Part shown: piece after piece, positions 1-9,600 of the stretch
How the letters are laid out: every line of letters starts with the position of its first letter
How positions within the stretch are numbered: the stretch's first letter is position 1
Assembly: GCF_003347595.2 (NCBI RefSeq)
Contig: NZ_QCZK02000024.1
Span: 456,488-520,487 of the forward strand
DNA length: 64,000 nucleotides
Source of the DNA: Botryobacter ruber
Lineage (GTDB): Bacteria > Bacteroidota > Bacteroidia > Cytophagales > Hymenobacteraceae
Direction: 5' to 3'
Program-made: the position numbers and the translations under genes
Notes under the pieces: generated by a model
What the model saw: only the letters and a program-made list of their open reading frames with translations
What the model was told of the DNA's origin: nothing
The model's database searches: none

Positions 1-11
1 TTATCAGAATC

Positions 12-30
12 TTGTTCACATTTATCCACA
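12..30 (+). promoter_or_regulatory. Pair of DnaA-box-like sites
   Basis: TTATCCACA at 22-30 is a perfect match to the widely conserved DnaA box. TTGTTCACA at 12-20 is one base from TTATNCACA and lies exactly 10 bp upstream in the same orientation, about one helical turn. A further one-mismatch site, TTGTCCACA, occurs near 873-881. Clustered phased boxes suit an origin or a DnaA-regulated promoter, but a nonamer also occurs by chance and the region to the left is cut off. Confidence 0.35.
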
Positions 31-986
31 GTTTTCCCCCAGCAGCTGTTGATTAATCTGGCCTTGTTTCTGAATTCGCTTTTTTTCTTCCTGATGAAGA
101 TTTCTCATACGTGTATTCCGGAAATTTTTTCCCAGAAAGTGGTAATTAAGTTTTCCTGCTGCACTTGTTTTTACTCATTTGTTATTGTGGCAGGAAGTAC
201 TTGCCCAGGTTGGCTGTGAAAGAACTTCAGACTGGATATACTCCTTTAAATTTGCTTCCGTGGCCAGCAGTGGCTATGCAGCAGTGGGAGAATCTTGTGC
301 ACCAAAAGTGTTACGGTTTACAAGAAGGTGAAATTTCATCGGCTGATTTTTGGTGAAGGAATTTGAAGTCAGAGCAGGTTTCATTTAGCTCCTTCTGCCT
401 GATCAGTTTCTATTGTTGTAGCTGTAAGCCTGGCTTAGTATTATAGGTCTCCCGTTTTTTCAGCGGGTAAAGAAGCTATACTATCACAAGCCTTTCTTCC
501 TGGTTGTGCAGTAACTGTGGTGGCTGGTGCAGAAGATTGATGGTAGGATAAATGAAGCTGGGGAAGTAGGTAGAGGTAAGGATAAGCTTTATCGCGCTTC
601 GGTTCTTCTGATGCTGCAGTTACGTTGCAGCTGCTCGTTCAGGGTTAGTTTGTAGTCTGGCTCTGGAGGTGCAGGTGAGGAAATGGTGGCAGTAGCTGCA
701 GAACATTTCTGGTTTCTTTGCAGCTGCCAGATTTGCTTTCTTATTACCACCGGTACAAGCGATAAGCTTTGTCTTCTGCTGCTGTTTATAAAGCTGGATT
801 TAGAGCGGCTGTTGCTGTTAATAAACCTTGCTGTATGCTTTCGGAAGCTACTGATATCCTTTTTGGGGATTGTTTGTCCACAGCTGTTATGGTTTGGAGC
901 AGAGGGTGTGGTGGCAGCTGCAGCAGACTTTTTAATTCAATTTTTAACTTATACCAAATAGTATTTACTCAGTTCCACAAACCATT

Positions 987-1121
987 CTCCTTTGTCATCC
1001 CAAAGGGATCTTGTGGTCGAACTGCACATTGGTTAGCTAAAATGATCTTTCATTTTAAACCTACTTATAGCTGGCCTAAGTGCAGCTTGCTCACGAGATC
1101 CCTTCGGGATGACAAAAGGAG
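987..1121. repeat. Family D inverted repeat (MITE-like)
   Basis: Two arms of about 29 nt, at 987-1015 and 1092-1121, are near-perfect reverse complements. Both carry a word of the form GTCATCCC(A/G)AAGGGATC. The spacer is about 76 nt and has no coding potential. Such words are, as I recall, common mobile intergenic repeats in many bacteria. No transposase is nearby, so it is best called a non-autonomous palindromic element. Confidence 0.6.
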
Positions 1122-1215
1122 TGTTTTTTGTGGAATAGGTTATTTGCTATTTGGTATTACCTGTGCATATTTCATGGGAGTTGAGCTTCTGCAGGCGGTC
1201 TTCAAAAGCCGCATG

Positions 1216-1245
1216 AACAAAAAAAGGAGCCGTGGTGGCTCCTTT
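1216..1245 (-). terminator. Rho-independent terminator of the Ig-like lipoprotein gene
   Basis: A 9-bp stem, AAAGGAGCC with GGCTCCTTT, and a 5-nt loop, followed on the minus strand by a run of T. It lies about 30 nt beyond the stop codon of the minus-strand lipoprotein gene. Confidence 0.7.
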
Positions 1246-1275
1246 CATTATTTTCTGCATTTGCTTCTACTCCTG

Positions 1276-2895
1276 CTAAAACACTAGCCTTACATCATCC
1301 AGGTCCCAGTTGGCTCTTATTTCAATTGGTTTTGGGTACATGTACACCTTCTCCGGTTCCTGGCGAAGCTTTGGATCCCCGGATCGCCATTTGCCATTAT
1401 TGTCTTCGTCTACCAATACCCTGATGGCATAGGCACCAGGCTCCAGGTTCCGGAAGTGGAATGTTTTCTGGTTCTGGACTTCCTTTAAAAGTTGCCCTTC
1501 GGAGTTCAGCAGCTGTATAAAATAAGATTTGTAGTCGGAAACAACAGCGCCTTTCACACTTCCTGTGCCTTTTTCTTCGGCTTTGATGATGGTAAGGTTA
1601 GGTAGTTGGAGAGGTGCACCTTGTACAGGAACTATGGCTGTACTATCTAATTTTACGATCAACTGGTTTATTTTATTGTTTGTAGCAGGCAGTGTAAAAG
1701 TTAATTCGGTAGCTGTTTTGTCCAGGGTGATTTGTTCCGGGTACTTTATGTTCTGTACTACCACAGAGTCTGCCAACAATGCGATGGGTTCCGGGCCTGT
1801 TACTTTAACGGGTGTCTGCATTTCTATGGTTACCGGCTGTCCTTTCCGATAGGTTGCAGTTGTACCGCCCTTGCCTCCTGCTACTTTAAAAGCTGCTCCC
1901 CGAATCAGTTGAGATCGCTTGCCTTCAAATGCCACTGTTAACGAATCTACGGACTGGTTGCCTGCAGAGTCTGCTACCGAAAACACGGCTCTACCTCCTG
2001 TAAAGCCATTTCCGGCGAAGATATGCACAATCTTTCCGTCTTCTTGCATCTTATAAAGAATGGAATCTTTTGGGTTTTCCACAGGTGTTCCTTTAATGCT
2101 TGTCAGGCCTTCGTTATAGGTTAGCAGCACTCTGTCCTGGAACTGCTCCCGCCTTGGAGGCAGTGGTTTCTTGGTATCGATGCGCACGGTCTGGAGTAAT
2201 ACCGAATCTGTTGTTGGGGTAACGCTGATCGGATTTTCCTTATAGCCTATCCGCTCGCTTTCGTTGTCGTAGTAGCTGTTTTTGTTTTTATCGATAAGGG
2301 CAAACAGCCTGTACTCCCCTTCTTTGATATTCTCGAAACTGAACTCCCCTGCCTCGTTAGTCATGGCCTGGTAGTACGGTGGATTTTTCCGGATGTTCAA
2401 CGTATCAGTTATGGGATAAAGTGCTACGATGGCTTCTTTTTCGGGGGTCTGGGTAAGGAGCTGCATTACTTTTCCACTTACCCTGCTGGAGTCTATATAA
2501 TTGCCGGTACTAAATGTAAGCCGCAGGTCTTTTGCAGGATTTTTCTCGGTGATGTCCTGTACGCCCTCTCTGAAGTTAAGGGTGTAAGTTGTATTTTCTT
2601 CCAGCGGTTTCTCAAATGTAAGCTGCAGCCGTTCTCTCTTAGACAACACCGTAAACTTATTATCTACATTGGGTGTAATGAGGAGTTCCGAATTCAGTTT
2701 ATTTGGCTGCACTTCCTCATCAAAATCTAAAGTTATTACCTGGGTTTTTACATTCAGTTCTCCCTGGGTTGGTGTGCTGCTAACCAGTGATGGATTTGTT
2801 TCGTCTTTTGGTCCGCCTTCGGGTGAACTTACCGATGCACATGCACCCAGTATGCCTGTGGTTGCCGCCGTTAGTAGTAAGTGGGCTAACTTCAT
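1276..2895 (-). CDS. Ig-like (Big_5) domain lipoprotein
   Basis: A predicted lipoprotein of 539 residues. The signal peptide ends in a lipobox with Cys19 (LGAC). Residues of about 30-130 look like a bacterial Ig-like Big_5 domain (start of mature chain SSPEGGPKDETNPSLV, a hallmark of this Bacteroidota family). A prealbumin-like module follows around 140-225, with the acidic motif DKNKNSYYDNE. A similar C-terminal module with DEDNNGKW may bind calcium. It probably sits on the periplasmic or outer surface; its exact role is unknown. It is the last gene of a minus-strand run, 84 nt after the methyltransferase gene, and a terminator follows it. The ATG start is fixed by the signal peptide. Confidence 0.8.
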   Translation of the reverse strand: MKLAHLLLTAATTGILGACASVSSPEGGPKDETNPSLVSSTPTQGELNVKTQVITLDFDEEVQPNKLNSELLITPNVDNKFTVLSKRERLQLTFEKPLEENTTYTLNFREGVQDITEKNPAKDLRLTFSTGNYIDSSRVSGKVMQLLTQTPEKEAIVALYPITDTLNIRKNPPYYQAMTNEAGEFSFENIKEGEYRLFALIDKNKNSYYDNESERIGYKENPISVTPTTDSVLLQTVRIDTKKPLPPRREQFQDRVLLTYNEGLTSIKGTPVENPKDSILYKMQEDGKIVHIFAGNGFTGGRAVFSVADSAGNQSVDSLTVAFEGKRSQLIRGAAFKVAGGKGGTTATYRKGQPVTIEMQTPVKVTGPEPIALLADSVVVQNIKYPEQITLDKTATELTFTLPATNNKINQLIVKLDSTAIVPVQGAPLQLPNLTIIKAEEKGTGSVKGAVVSDYKSYFIQLLNSEGQLLKEVQNQKTFHFRNLEPGAYAIRVLVDEDNNGKWRSGDPKLRQEPEKVYMYPKPIEIRANWDLDDVRLVF

Positions 2896-2979
2896 TTAGT
2901 CTGGTAGGTTTTAAATTAAAAGAGGCAAACTTTCGTCTGCCTTCTATGGTTGTTAAGCTTTAACAGCTTTTAGATTTGT

Positions 2980-3867
2980 TTATTTCCGTTTTGCTACAAA
3001 TATGAGGCTGGAATAATCGTTCCCGTTTTTCTCTGCATAACTATTCGATTTTAAGCCACTCAGTACGCTGCTGATCATTTTTGTTTTACCCTCCTTATGT
3101 TTTTCGCTAAGCATGCTTACATAATAAGCGTCAAACTTCATCGGGAGTACTTCTTCCAGCACCATTTTATGCTTCTTCAGCAAACGCTTCATGGTGGGTT
3201 GTGTGAAGTGGTACAGGTGACGCGGAACGTCGTAGGCCGCCCAGTCTTCCCGGTACTGCTGGGCATCGTGCGAGTCGGCATTGGGCACTGCTATGATCAA
3301 GGTTCCATCTTCCTGAAGCAGCGACAGTATTTGTTCCAGCGTTTCGTTCAGCCTGTGAATATGTTCCAGTACATGCCACAGCGTAATCACCTCAAACTTT
3401 TCGCCCTCTATTTCATCCAGTGATTTTGCGATAATCTCACCTGTTTGCTCCGATGCTATTGCCCTGGCTTTCGCATTTGGTTCTACTCCTCTTATTTCCC
3501 AACCGTCTTTTTTTGCTGCTGTCAGGAAAATACCGGTGCCACAGCCATAGTCCAGCAAGCTTCCTTTTCCGTGTGAGTACCTGTTGATAAGATCTACTTT
3601 CTGACGGGTAGTAATAGAGCGCACCATGTGGTACGCTCTGTTAATAATGCCGGTTTTTATGTTGCTGTGCGAGATGTAATCATCTGATTCGTAGTAGGCT
3701 CCTATGCTTGCCTCGTCGGGTCTGGGGTTCGTAAATTTGAAACTGCAGTTCTCGCATTCCACAATTACGAAACTCTCTTTAGATACAGCGTTGTCAGTTA
3801 CTACTAAAAAATTTTTGAACTCTTGTTTGCCACAGATCGGGCAGTTTTCCAGTCTTTCGTAGCTCAT
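2980..3867 (-). CDS. Class I SAM-dependent methyltransferase with N-terminal zinc ribbon
   Basis: A 295-residue protein. Four cysteines at 9, 12, 38 and 41 (CPIC and CENC) form a likely zinc ribbon, followed by the FTNPRPDE motif typical of this methyltransferase group. The SAM-binding motif I is DYGCGTG at 106-112, and the methyltransferase-23 fold runs to about 250. The substrate is unknown; relatives lie in polysaccharide or tRNA-modification contexts. The start codon follows the mnmG stop directly with no gap, so the two are surely co-transcribed. Methylation of a cell-surface or RNA substrate is only a guess. Confidence 0.85.
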   Translation of the reverse strand: MSYERLENCPICGKQEFKNFLVVTDNAVSKESFVIVECENCSFKFTNPRPDEASIGAYYESDDYISHSNIKTGIINRAYHMVRSITTRQKVDLINRYSHGKGSLLDYGCGTGIFLTAAKKDGWEIRGVEPNAKARAIASEQTGEIIAKSLDEIEGEKFEVITLWHVLEHIHRLNETLEQILSLLQEDGTLIIAVPNADSHDAQQYREDWAAYDVPRHLYHFTQPTMKRLLKKHKMVLEEVLPMKFDAYYVSMLSEKHKEGKTKMISSVLSGLKSNSYAEKNGNDYSSLIFVAKRK

Positions 3868-5730
3868 TTATTTTCCTAGGTATACCATTAGCACTGAAAT
3901 ATCGGCTGGCGAAACACCACTTATGCGCGATGCCTGCCCTATTGTTTCCGGGTTTACTTTGAGTAATTTCTCCCGTGCTTCTGCCGATAAGGCAGGTATT
4001 TTTCTGTAATCGATTCGTTCTTTGATGATGTAGTTTTCCAGCTCGCCCATTTTAGCAGCCATCAGATGCTCTTTGTCAATATAGCTTTCGTACTTCACAG
4101 CTATTTCAGCTTGTTCGATGCTATCGACTTTGAACTTCTTCAGGAACTCTGCTACAGCCGGTACTGCTGCTGCCAAGTATTTAATTTCTACATTAGGCCG
4201 TTTCAGCAGTTGCCCTGCCCGTTGCTTTTCTACAATTGGCGCCGACCCCAGGCTCTCCAGCATGCTGTTGATTTCTCCGGCTTCAATTGGCTTGTTCTGT
4301 AAGTATTGAATGATTTCGGCTGTTTCGGCAATTTTGTTTTCCACATCTTTTAACCGGCTTTCATCGGCCAGGCCAAGGTCGTAACCAAGTTTGGTCAGGC
4401 GGATATCGGCGTTGTCCTGGCGCAACAGAATTCTGTGTTCGGCACGCGACGTAAACATACGGTAAGGCTCTTCTGTGCCTTTGTTTACCAGGTCGTCTAT
4501 TAAAACACCAATGTAAGCCTCCGAACGTTTTAGTACAAACGGCTCTTTGTTGTTGATCTTGTTGTGTGCATTGATGCCGGCCATCAGTCCCTGGCAGGCT
4601 GCTTCTTCGTAGCCTGTTGTTCCGTTTATCTGGCCTGCAAAGTAAAGGTTTTCTACCAGCTTTGTTTCCAGAGTCAGGTTCAGCTGTGTTGGCGGGAAGA
4701 AGTCGTACTCGATGGCATAGCCCGGGCGGAACATCTTTGCATTCTCAAATCCAACAATTTTACGAAGCGCTTTGAGCTGTACATCTTCCGGCAAGGAACT
4801 GGAGAAACCGTTTACATACACTTCCACGGTATTCCATCCTTCCGGCTCCACAAAAATCTGGTGACGGTCGCGGTCAGCAAAGCGGTTAATTTTATCTTCT
4901 ATCGACGGGCAATAGCGTGGGCCAAGGCCTTGTATACGTCCCTGGAACATCGGCGATTTTTCGAAGCCGGTTTTCAGGATTTCGTGTACTTCGGAGTTGG
5001 TATAGGTAATAAAGCAGCTGCGTTGTTTTGCCAGCGGCTCTGTTTCGGTATAAGAGAATTTAGAAGGATTCTCGTCGCCGAACTGTTCTTCCATACGGCT
5101 GTAGTCGAGCGAGCGACCATCTACGCGCGGAGGTGTTCCGGTCTTCATGCGGCCTGCTTCAAAGCCTAGTTCAATCAGCTGCTCTGTCAGGCCTTTGGCT
5201 GATTTTTCGGCGGCTCTTCCTCCTCCCAGCTGCTTCTCCCCTATGTGGATAATGCCATTCAAAAACGTGCCGTTTGTAAGCACAACCGCTTTTGCACGTA
5301 TGGTTATCCCCAGGCTGGTGCGTACGCCTGCTACTTTTCCATTCTCTACAACCAGCCCCACGACCATCTCCTGCCAGAAGTCTACGTTCTCTGTTTGTTC
5401 CAGCGAGAGGCGCCATGCTTCGGCAAACCGCATGCGGTCGCTTTGTGCGCGCGGGCTCCACATAGCAGGTCCTTTCGATTTGTTCAGCATGCGGAATTGG
5501 ATCATGGTCTGGTCGGTAATGATTCCGCTCATGCCTCCCAGTGCATCCACTTCGCGTACTATCTGTCCTTTGGCCACGCCACCCATTGCAGGGTTGCAGG
5601 ACATTTGGGCAATTGTATTCATGTTCATGGTTGCCAGCAGCACCTTTGAACCCATTTTTGCTGCAGCTGCCGCGGCTTCACAGCCTGCATGCCCGGCACC
5701 AACAACTATAATATCGTATTCAGCAAACAT
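3868..5730 (-). CDS. mnmG: tRNA U34 carboxymethylaminomethyl modification enzyme MnmG
   Basis: The FAD-dependent subunit that, with MnmE, makes the 5-carboxymethylaminomethyl group on wobble U34 of several tRNAs. The N-terminal dinucleotide-binding motif [12 protein letters not shown] is clear, as are the family motifs [10 protein letters not shown] and the C-terminal helical domain for MnmE and tRNA contact. The 620 residues match the usual length of about 620-630. An upstream in-frame ATG at 5766 would add 12 residues, but that stretch is the parS palindrome and lacks similarity to the family, so I prefer the ATG at 5730 (MFAEYD). It lies between ybeY and a methyltransferase gene on the minus strand. 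A TATCTTTG box at 5809-5816, inside the end of ybeY, could be an internal promoter. Confidence 0.97.
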   Translation of the reverse strand: MFAEYDIIVVGAGHAGCEAAAAAAKMGSKVLLATMNMNTIAQMSCNPAMGGVAKGQIVREVDALGGMSGIITDQTMIQFRMLNKSKGPAMWSPRAQSDRMRFAEAWRLSLEQTENVDFWQEMVVGLVVENGKVAGVRTSLGITIRAKAVVLTNGTFLNGIIHIGEKQLGGGRAAEKSAKGLTEQLIELGFEAGRMKTGTPPRVDGRSLDYSRMEEQFGDENPSKFSYTETEPLAKQRSCFITYTNSEVHEILKTGFEKSPMFQGRIQGLGPRYCPSIEDKINRFADRDRHQIFVEPEGWNTVEVYVNGFSSSLPEDVQLKALRKIVGFENAKMFRPGYAIEYDFFPPTQLNLTLETKLVENLYFAGQINGTTGYEEAACQGLMAGINAHNKINNKEPFVLKRSEAYIGVLIDDLVNKGTEEPYRMFTSRAEHRILLRQDNADIRLTKLGYDLGLADESRLKDVENKIAETAEIIQYLQNKPIEAGEINSMLESLGSAPIVEKQRAGQLLKRPNVEIKYLAAAVPAVAEFLKKFKVDSIEQAEIAVKYESYIDKEHLMAAKMGELENYIIKERIDYRKIPALSAEAREKLLKVNPETIGQASRISGVSPADISVLMVYLGK

Positions 5731-5749
5731 GTATTTTCGATTTAAATGA

Positions 5750-5765
5750 TGTTTCACGTGAAACA
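5750..5765. promoter_or_regulatory. parS-type ParB (Spo0J) binding site
   Basis: TGTTTCACGTGAAACA is a perfect palindrome matching the conserved bacterial parS consensus at every position. Symmetry extends three bases on each side, giving a 22-bp perfect palindrome at 5747-5768. It sits between ybeY and the preferred mnmG start. Chromosomal parS sites cluster near oriC in most phyla, and in several bacteria parA/parB lie beside gidA (mnmG). No parA or parB gene is in the window. The match is direct; origin proximity is inference. Confidence 0.85.
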
Positions 5766-5796
5766 TCAGAAAGAGAAGGTATAATTCCTTTAGTGA

Positions 5797-6225
5797 TTAA
5801 AAATTACGCAAAGATAAGGAAGAATCTTCTTGTTTACGCATTTGCTCTGCCTCCTTCTTTGTTTTGTCTTTGAAACCAAGCAGGTGAAGAATGCCATGTA
5901 TCATGACGCGGTGCAGTTCGTCTTCGAAAGACAAGCCAAGGGATTGGGCATTGTCGCGCACGCGATCTATGCTTATAAAAATATCACCTTCAATGATGCC
6001 CTCTTCGTCGGCATTATTGAAGGTGATGATATCTGTGAGTGTGTCGTGATCGAGGTACTCCAGGTTAATGTTGTGCAGGTAATCGTCGGAGCAAAAAATG
6101 TAAGTTACTATTCCTAACTCCTGCTTATGCTGCTCTATTACCCTGGTAATCCATTTTGCAATCTGTTCTGGGTTTGTAAGCGCGAAGTCGATGTCTTCGC
6201 TTACAAACTCAATTTGATGATCCAT
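5797..6225 (-). CDS. ybeY: Endoribonuclease / rRNA maturation factor YbeY
   Basis: A zinc-dependent single-strand endoribonuclease for 16S rRNA 3'-end maturation and ribosome quality control. The metal-binding signature HGILHLLGFKD near the C terminus matches HGxLHLxGxD, although the final His of the family motif (HxxxxxH D-H) is not obvious because the next residues are KTKKEAEQM. The ATG at 6225 (MDHQIEF) gives 142 residues, the usual size. A longer frame starting at 6252 would overlap the previous gene more. With the chosen start it overlaps the RsbW-like gene by 17 nt, suggesting translational coupling. It is upstream of mnmG in the same operon. Confidence 0.93.
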   Translation of the reverse strand: MDHQIEFVSEDIDFALTNPEQIAKWITRVIEQHKQELGIVTYIFCSDDYLHNINLEYLDHDTLTDIITFNNADEEGIIEGDIFISIDRVRDNAQSLGLSFEDELHRVMIHGILHLLGFKDKTKKEAEQMRKQEDSSLSLRNF

Positions 6226-6634
6226 TCTGTGGCGCTGTGATGTTAAATACAAGTTGAACTCTTTTGCCGTTCTCCATAAAGTTTACCTCATCGCAAAGGT
6301 TCTGCATTAAGAAGATACCACGGCCACCGGGACTTTCGAGATTTTCGGGTGCGGTTGGATCCGGAAGATTGTTGTAATCAAAACCAGGACCTTCGTCTTC
6401 AACTTCAAACTTTAATAGATTATCTTCTACCTGGAGTGTGAGGTAAACATTTTTATCCTTGTCGAATTTATTGCCATGGCGGATAGCGTTGTTAACCGTT
6501 TCGGTAACAGCTACCATTATGTTCCCATAAATATCATCCTCAAACTCGAATTCTTCCTTAGAGTTATCGATAAAGCTCTCGATCACTCTAATGTTCTCGA
6601 TCAGGGAAGGAATCTGAATTTTAACTTGATTCAT
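6209..6634 (-). CDS. RsbW-like ATP-binding regulator (HATPase_c_2)
   Basis: A 141-residue stand-alone GHKL ATPase domain of the anti-sigma factor/serine kinase (RsbW/SpoIIAB) type. The N box is ETVNNAIRHGN (Glu45, Asn49), the G1 box is DEGPGFD (80-86) and the G2-type glycine loop is GGRGIFLM (103-110). In classical systems such proteins bind a sigma factor or phosphorylate an anti-sigma antagonist. No sigma factor or STAS-domain partner is in the window, so the partner is unknown. The gene is 30 nt downstream of the DUF4175 gene and overlaps ybeY, so it belongs to an operon dominated by translation genes. Confidence 0.88.
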   Translation of the reverse strand: MNQVKIQIPSLIENIRVIESFIDNSKEEFEFEDDIYGNIMVAVTETVNNAIRHGNKFDKDKNVYLTLQVEDNLLKFEVEDEGPGFDYNNLPDPTAPENLESPGGRGIFLMQNLCDEVNFMENGKRVQLVFNITAPQNGSSN

Positions 6635-6664
6635 AATAAAAAGTGTATGGCTGTTGGTGCGTAA

Positions 6665-9600
6665 TTAAATATCAGTTTTTTGAAAATACTCATTTACCTT
6701 TTGCTTATAGTAGGGCGACAACGACGGTGGCACTGTTTTAAGCAATTCGGTTTGTTTTTCTTTTGCTTTTAAATAACGTTCAAAAGATTCCGGTACTTTT
6801 CGCGGAATATCCTGCGCGGTTCTGGCTTCACGTTTGTTGTCCAGTTCCCGCTCCTTCATGGAGTTTTCGGCTTCGAGTAAACGCGTCAGTATTTCCCGTT
6901 GTCTCATAAGCGTTTGCTCAGTCAGTCGTTTATTAACGAGATCAGTTTCGGTTTGTTCCATCATCTTGCTAATATTTCCCATGTCGCCGTTCTTGCCGTT
7001 TTCGCCGGGTTTCTGACCTTGCTGCTCCATCTCTTTCAAGGCATTTCGGAGGGCTTCCTGCTCTGCAGCCAATTTAGCTAATTCTTCAGAAAGTGCCTTG
7101 CCTGACTGGTTGCCTTTTTTCAATTCTTCTATCTTTTTATTCAGTTGCTGCTGCATTTGCCCTAAATCGCCGGGTTTTGGTTTGTTCCCTTTCTGTTTTC
7201 CAGACTTGCTGCCCGGCATCTGCTGCTGCATCGCTTCCTGCATTTGCTTGAGGGCATCGTTGAGCATCAGGGCCAGATTGTTCATCGAGGTCATGGCCAT
7301 TTGCTGCTGCGCCGTGGCACGGCCCACATTCCGGTCTTTGAGTTCTTTCATGCTGTTGTCCATGCTCTGGTTCATTTGCGACACTTCGCGCGTTACAAAC
7401 GACTGCAGCTGGAATACCTTTTTGGCCAATGCAAACAAGCTGTCTTCAATTACCTTGGCGTTGTCGCGGAGGTTGAGCTGCTGTTGCGATAAGGTAACAA
7501 AACGCGGATCGCTCTGGTTAACACCCCGGAACGACTTCATGAGCGCTTCCTGGTCGAATGATAGCTTGATCAGGTTTTCGAGGATGTCGCGGAGGTTGTC
7601 GAGGTTCTGCGCCTGGTTTTCCTGGCTCATGCTGCTCTGCATCTCCTGCATTTTCTGAGCCATCTGCTGCATCTTCTGCCCTGCCTTCTGCTGCGACTCG
7701 CTCGCCTTTTTGTTCTGTTGTTTCTCAAGCTGTTCCTGGCCTTTCTCCATGTCCTGTTCTATCTGCTGCTCCATCTGGTCCTGCTGTTCCTGGTCCATCT
7801 GGTTCGGTTGTTCCAGTTTATCGTTCAGGTCTTTTAGCTCGTCCATCTCCTTTTTCAGGTCTTCGAACTCCTGCTTTATCTCTTCCTGTTGCTGCTGCAG
7901 TTGCTCGTTGTTCTCTTTCTTTTCCTGCTTCGTATCGGTCTCTTCGGTTTTCTGAGCCAGGTCCTTTTGCTCTTTGGCCAGCTCATCCAGCTTCTTGGTT
8001 ACGTTGTCGAGCTTCTGCTCAAACTGGAGCTGCTTAAATAATTCTAGCGCTCGCTCCAGCTCCTTCTCCAGGTTACGTTCCTTGTTGTCGAGCTGGCTCA
8101 GTAGTTTTTGCAGTTCGGGGTCGTTAGGGCGCTGCTCCTGCAGGAGTTTCTCCAGTTCTTCGTAAAGCTTCTTCGTTTCCTCATCCAGCAGGTTCTCCAT
8201 CAGCTTCTGAAGTTCCTTTGCTTTTTCGGCCAGCTGCTTGTCCTGCTCCGACATCATGTTCTGCTTCTGGTTGAGCTGGTCGAAGAGCTCTTTCATGGAA
8301 TTAATATCCTGCTCCAGCTGCTTTTTCTTTGCCACCAGGTCTTCCAGCTTCTTCTTGTCCTGCCAGGTCATGTCGCGCTTGGTCTTCATCTTCTCCTCTG
8401 TTCGGGCCAACTCCTGCTGGAGCTGGGTAGCCTTCTGGAGCGACTTGCTTATCTGGCCCTCCACCGACTGCGCATTATTTGCCAGCTCTTTTTCCAGGTC
8501 TTTTTTGGTAGGGACCTTAAACTCGAAAGAGCGGGTGCGGGCGTTCTTGCGGCCATGGATGCCGTCGTTGTCCCAGACCTGTACGAAGTACTCCAGCTTG
8601 TCGCCGGGTGCCAGGTTCAGACTGCTCGTGTTCCATTGGTAGTAATAGGTCTGGCTAAGCTGCTGCTTGTTGAGCGGCAGCGGTATGCTTTTGTATTTGG
8701 CATCCTGTGCCGATTTATCGTTGCTGACACGGTACTTGAGGGTCAGGGCGGTGAGGCCATAGTCGTCAGACACGTCCCCTCCTACTACCAGGAACCGGAA
8801 CAGAGCTGTATCCCGGAACTGCTCGATTGTAATCTGCGGATGGCGGTCCGGGATGGTGTTGATCTGGTAGCTGATGTCTTCTTTGTTGGTGCTGTGCGCA
8901 TTCTGCAGCTTAATAGAGTAAGCCTGGCTTTGGTTGAACTGCTTGCTGGCCGTGAAAACATTTCCATTTTCTTCTGCTTCTATAGTTTGAGCAGGCTCCG
9001 GAAATGACAGGTTTATGCTTTCGGTTTCGGTAGCATCGAAGCTCCAGTTCAGGGTGCTACCTTCGGGAATGGTGGCATTGCCGGTGTTTTTTACTACTTC
9101 AGGTTTACGTCCTAGATAAGAAGGATATACCACCTCCATCTGGAAATTTTTCAGGTTGGGGCGCGAAAGCAGTTGCAGGTTATATTCATCCGACATAAAC
9201 CCGGACCCTTCCAGCTGGAATTCTACCGGCTTCTGAAGTTGCTTGAAGGTATAGCTGTACTGGTTGCTGTTCTTGTTCTTTACCAGCTTCTGTCTGCGCC
9301 CGTTGTAGTGGATGAATACCTCGTTGGGGAGAGCACGACCTTCAATATCAACTTTCAGTTCAAAGTCTTCTCCCCTGTATGTCCTGAGTTCATCGTTCAG
9401 CACATTGAACTCGAAAGGCGCAGCCGGCGCATAATGCTTGTCGTAGTTGATGATGCGCTCGGTGCCCTGTACAAAAATGGTCGGATACACTAAAGCAATC
9501 AGCAGGGCAACGACGGTGGGCAGGGCAATATACTTGAGAAGCGGCTTGTTCTCTTTGTACGTAACGGCATCTGTAAACCGGAAGGGCAGCAACTGGCTTG

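Larger units (their letters stand above)
1..1275. other. Gene-free, repeat-rich left end
   Basis: No open frame here resembles a real protein: those present have odd composition and run through repeats. The stretch holds DnaA-box-like sites (12-30), at least three decayed copies of the family A repeat (about 508-535, 679-707 and 896-928), a long inverted repeat (987-1121) and a terminator for the minus-strand lipoprotein gene (1216-1245). It could be a decayed intergenic region or one side of a replication origin. Nothing else is recognisable. Confidence 0.6.

Noticed and set aside
769..1287. 172-codon plus-strand open frame
   Set aside because: It runs through the family D inverted repeat and overlaps the end of the lipoprotein gene; its composition is not protein-like.
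5797..5832. Frameshift or truncation of YbeY suspected from the missing third metal ligand
   Set aside because: The frame is uninterrupted and of normal size; I cannot align it exactly, so I note the uncertainty instead of calling a pseudogene.
8108..9007. 299-codon antisense frame within DUF4175
   Set aside because: A Leu/Val-rich shadow of the Gln/Glu/Lys-rich coding region.
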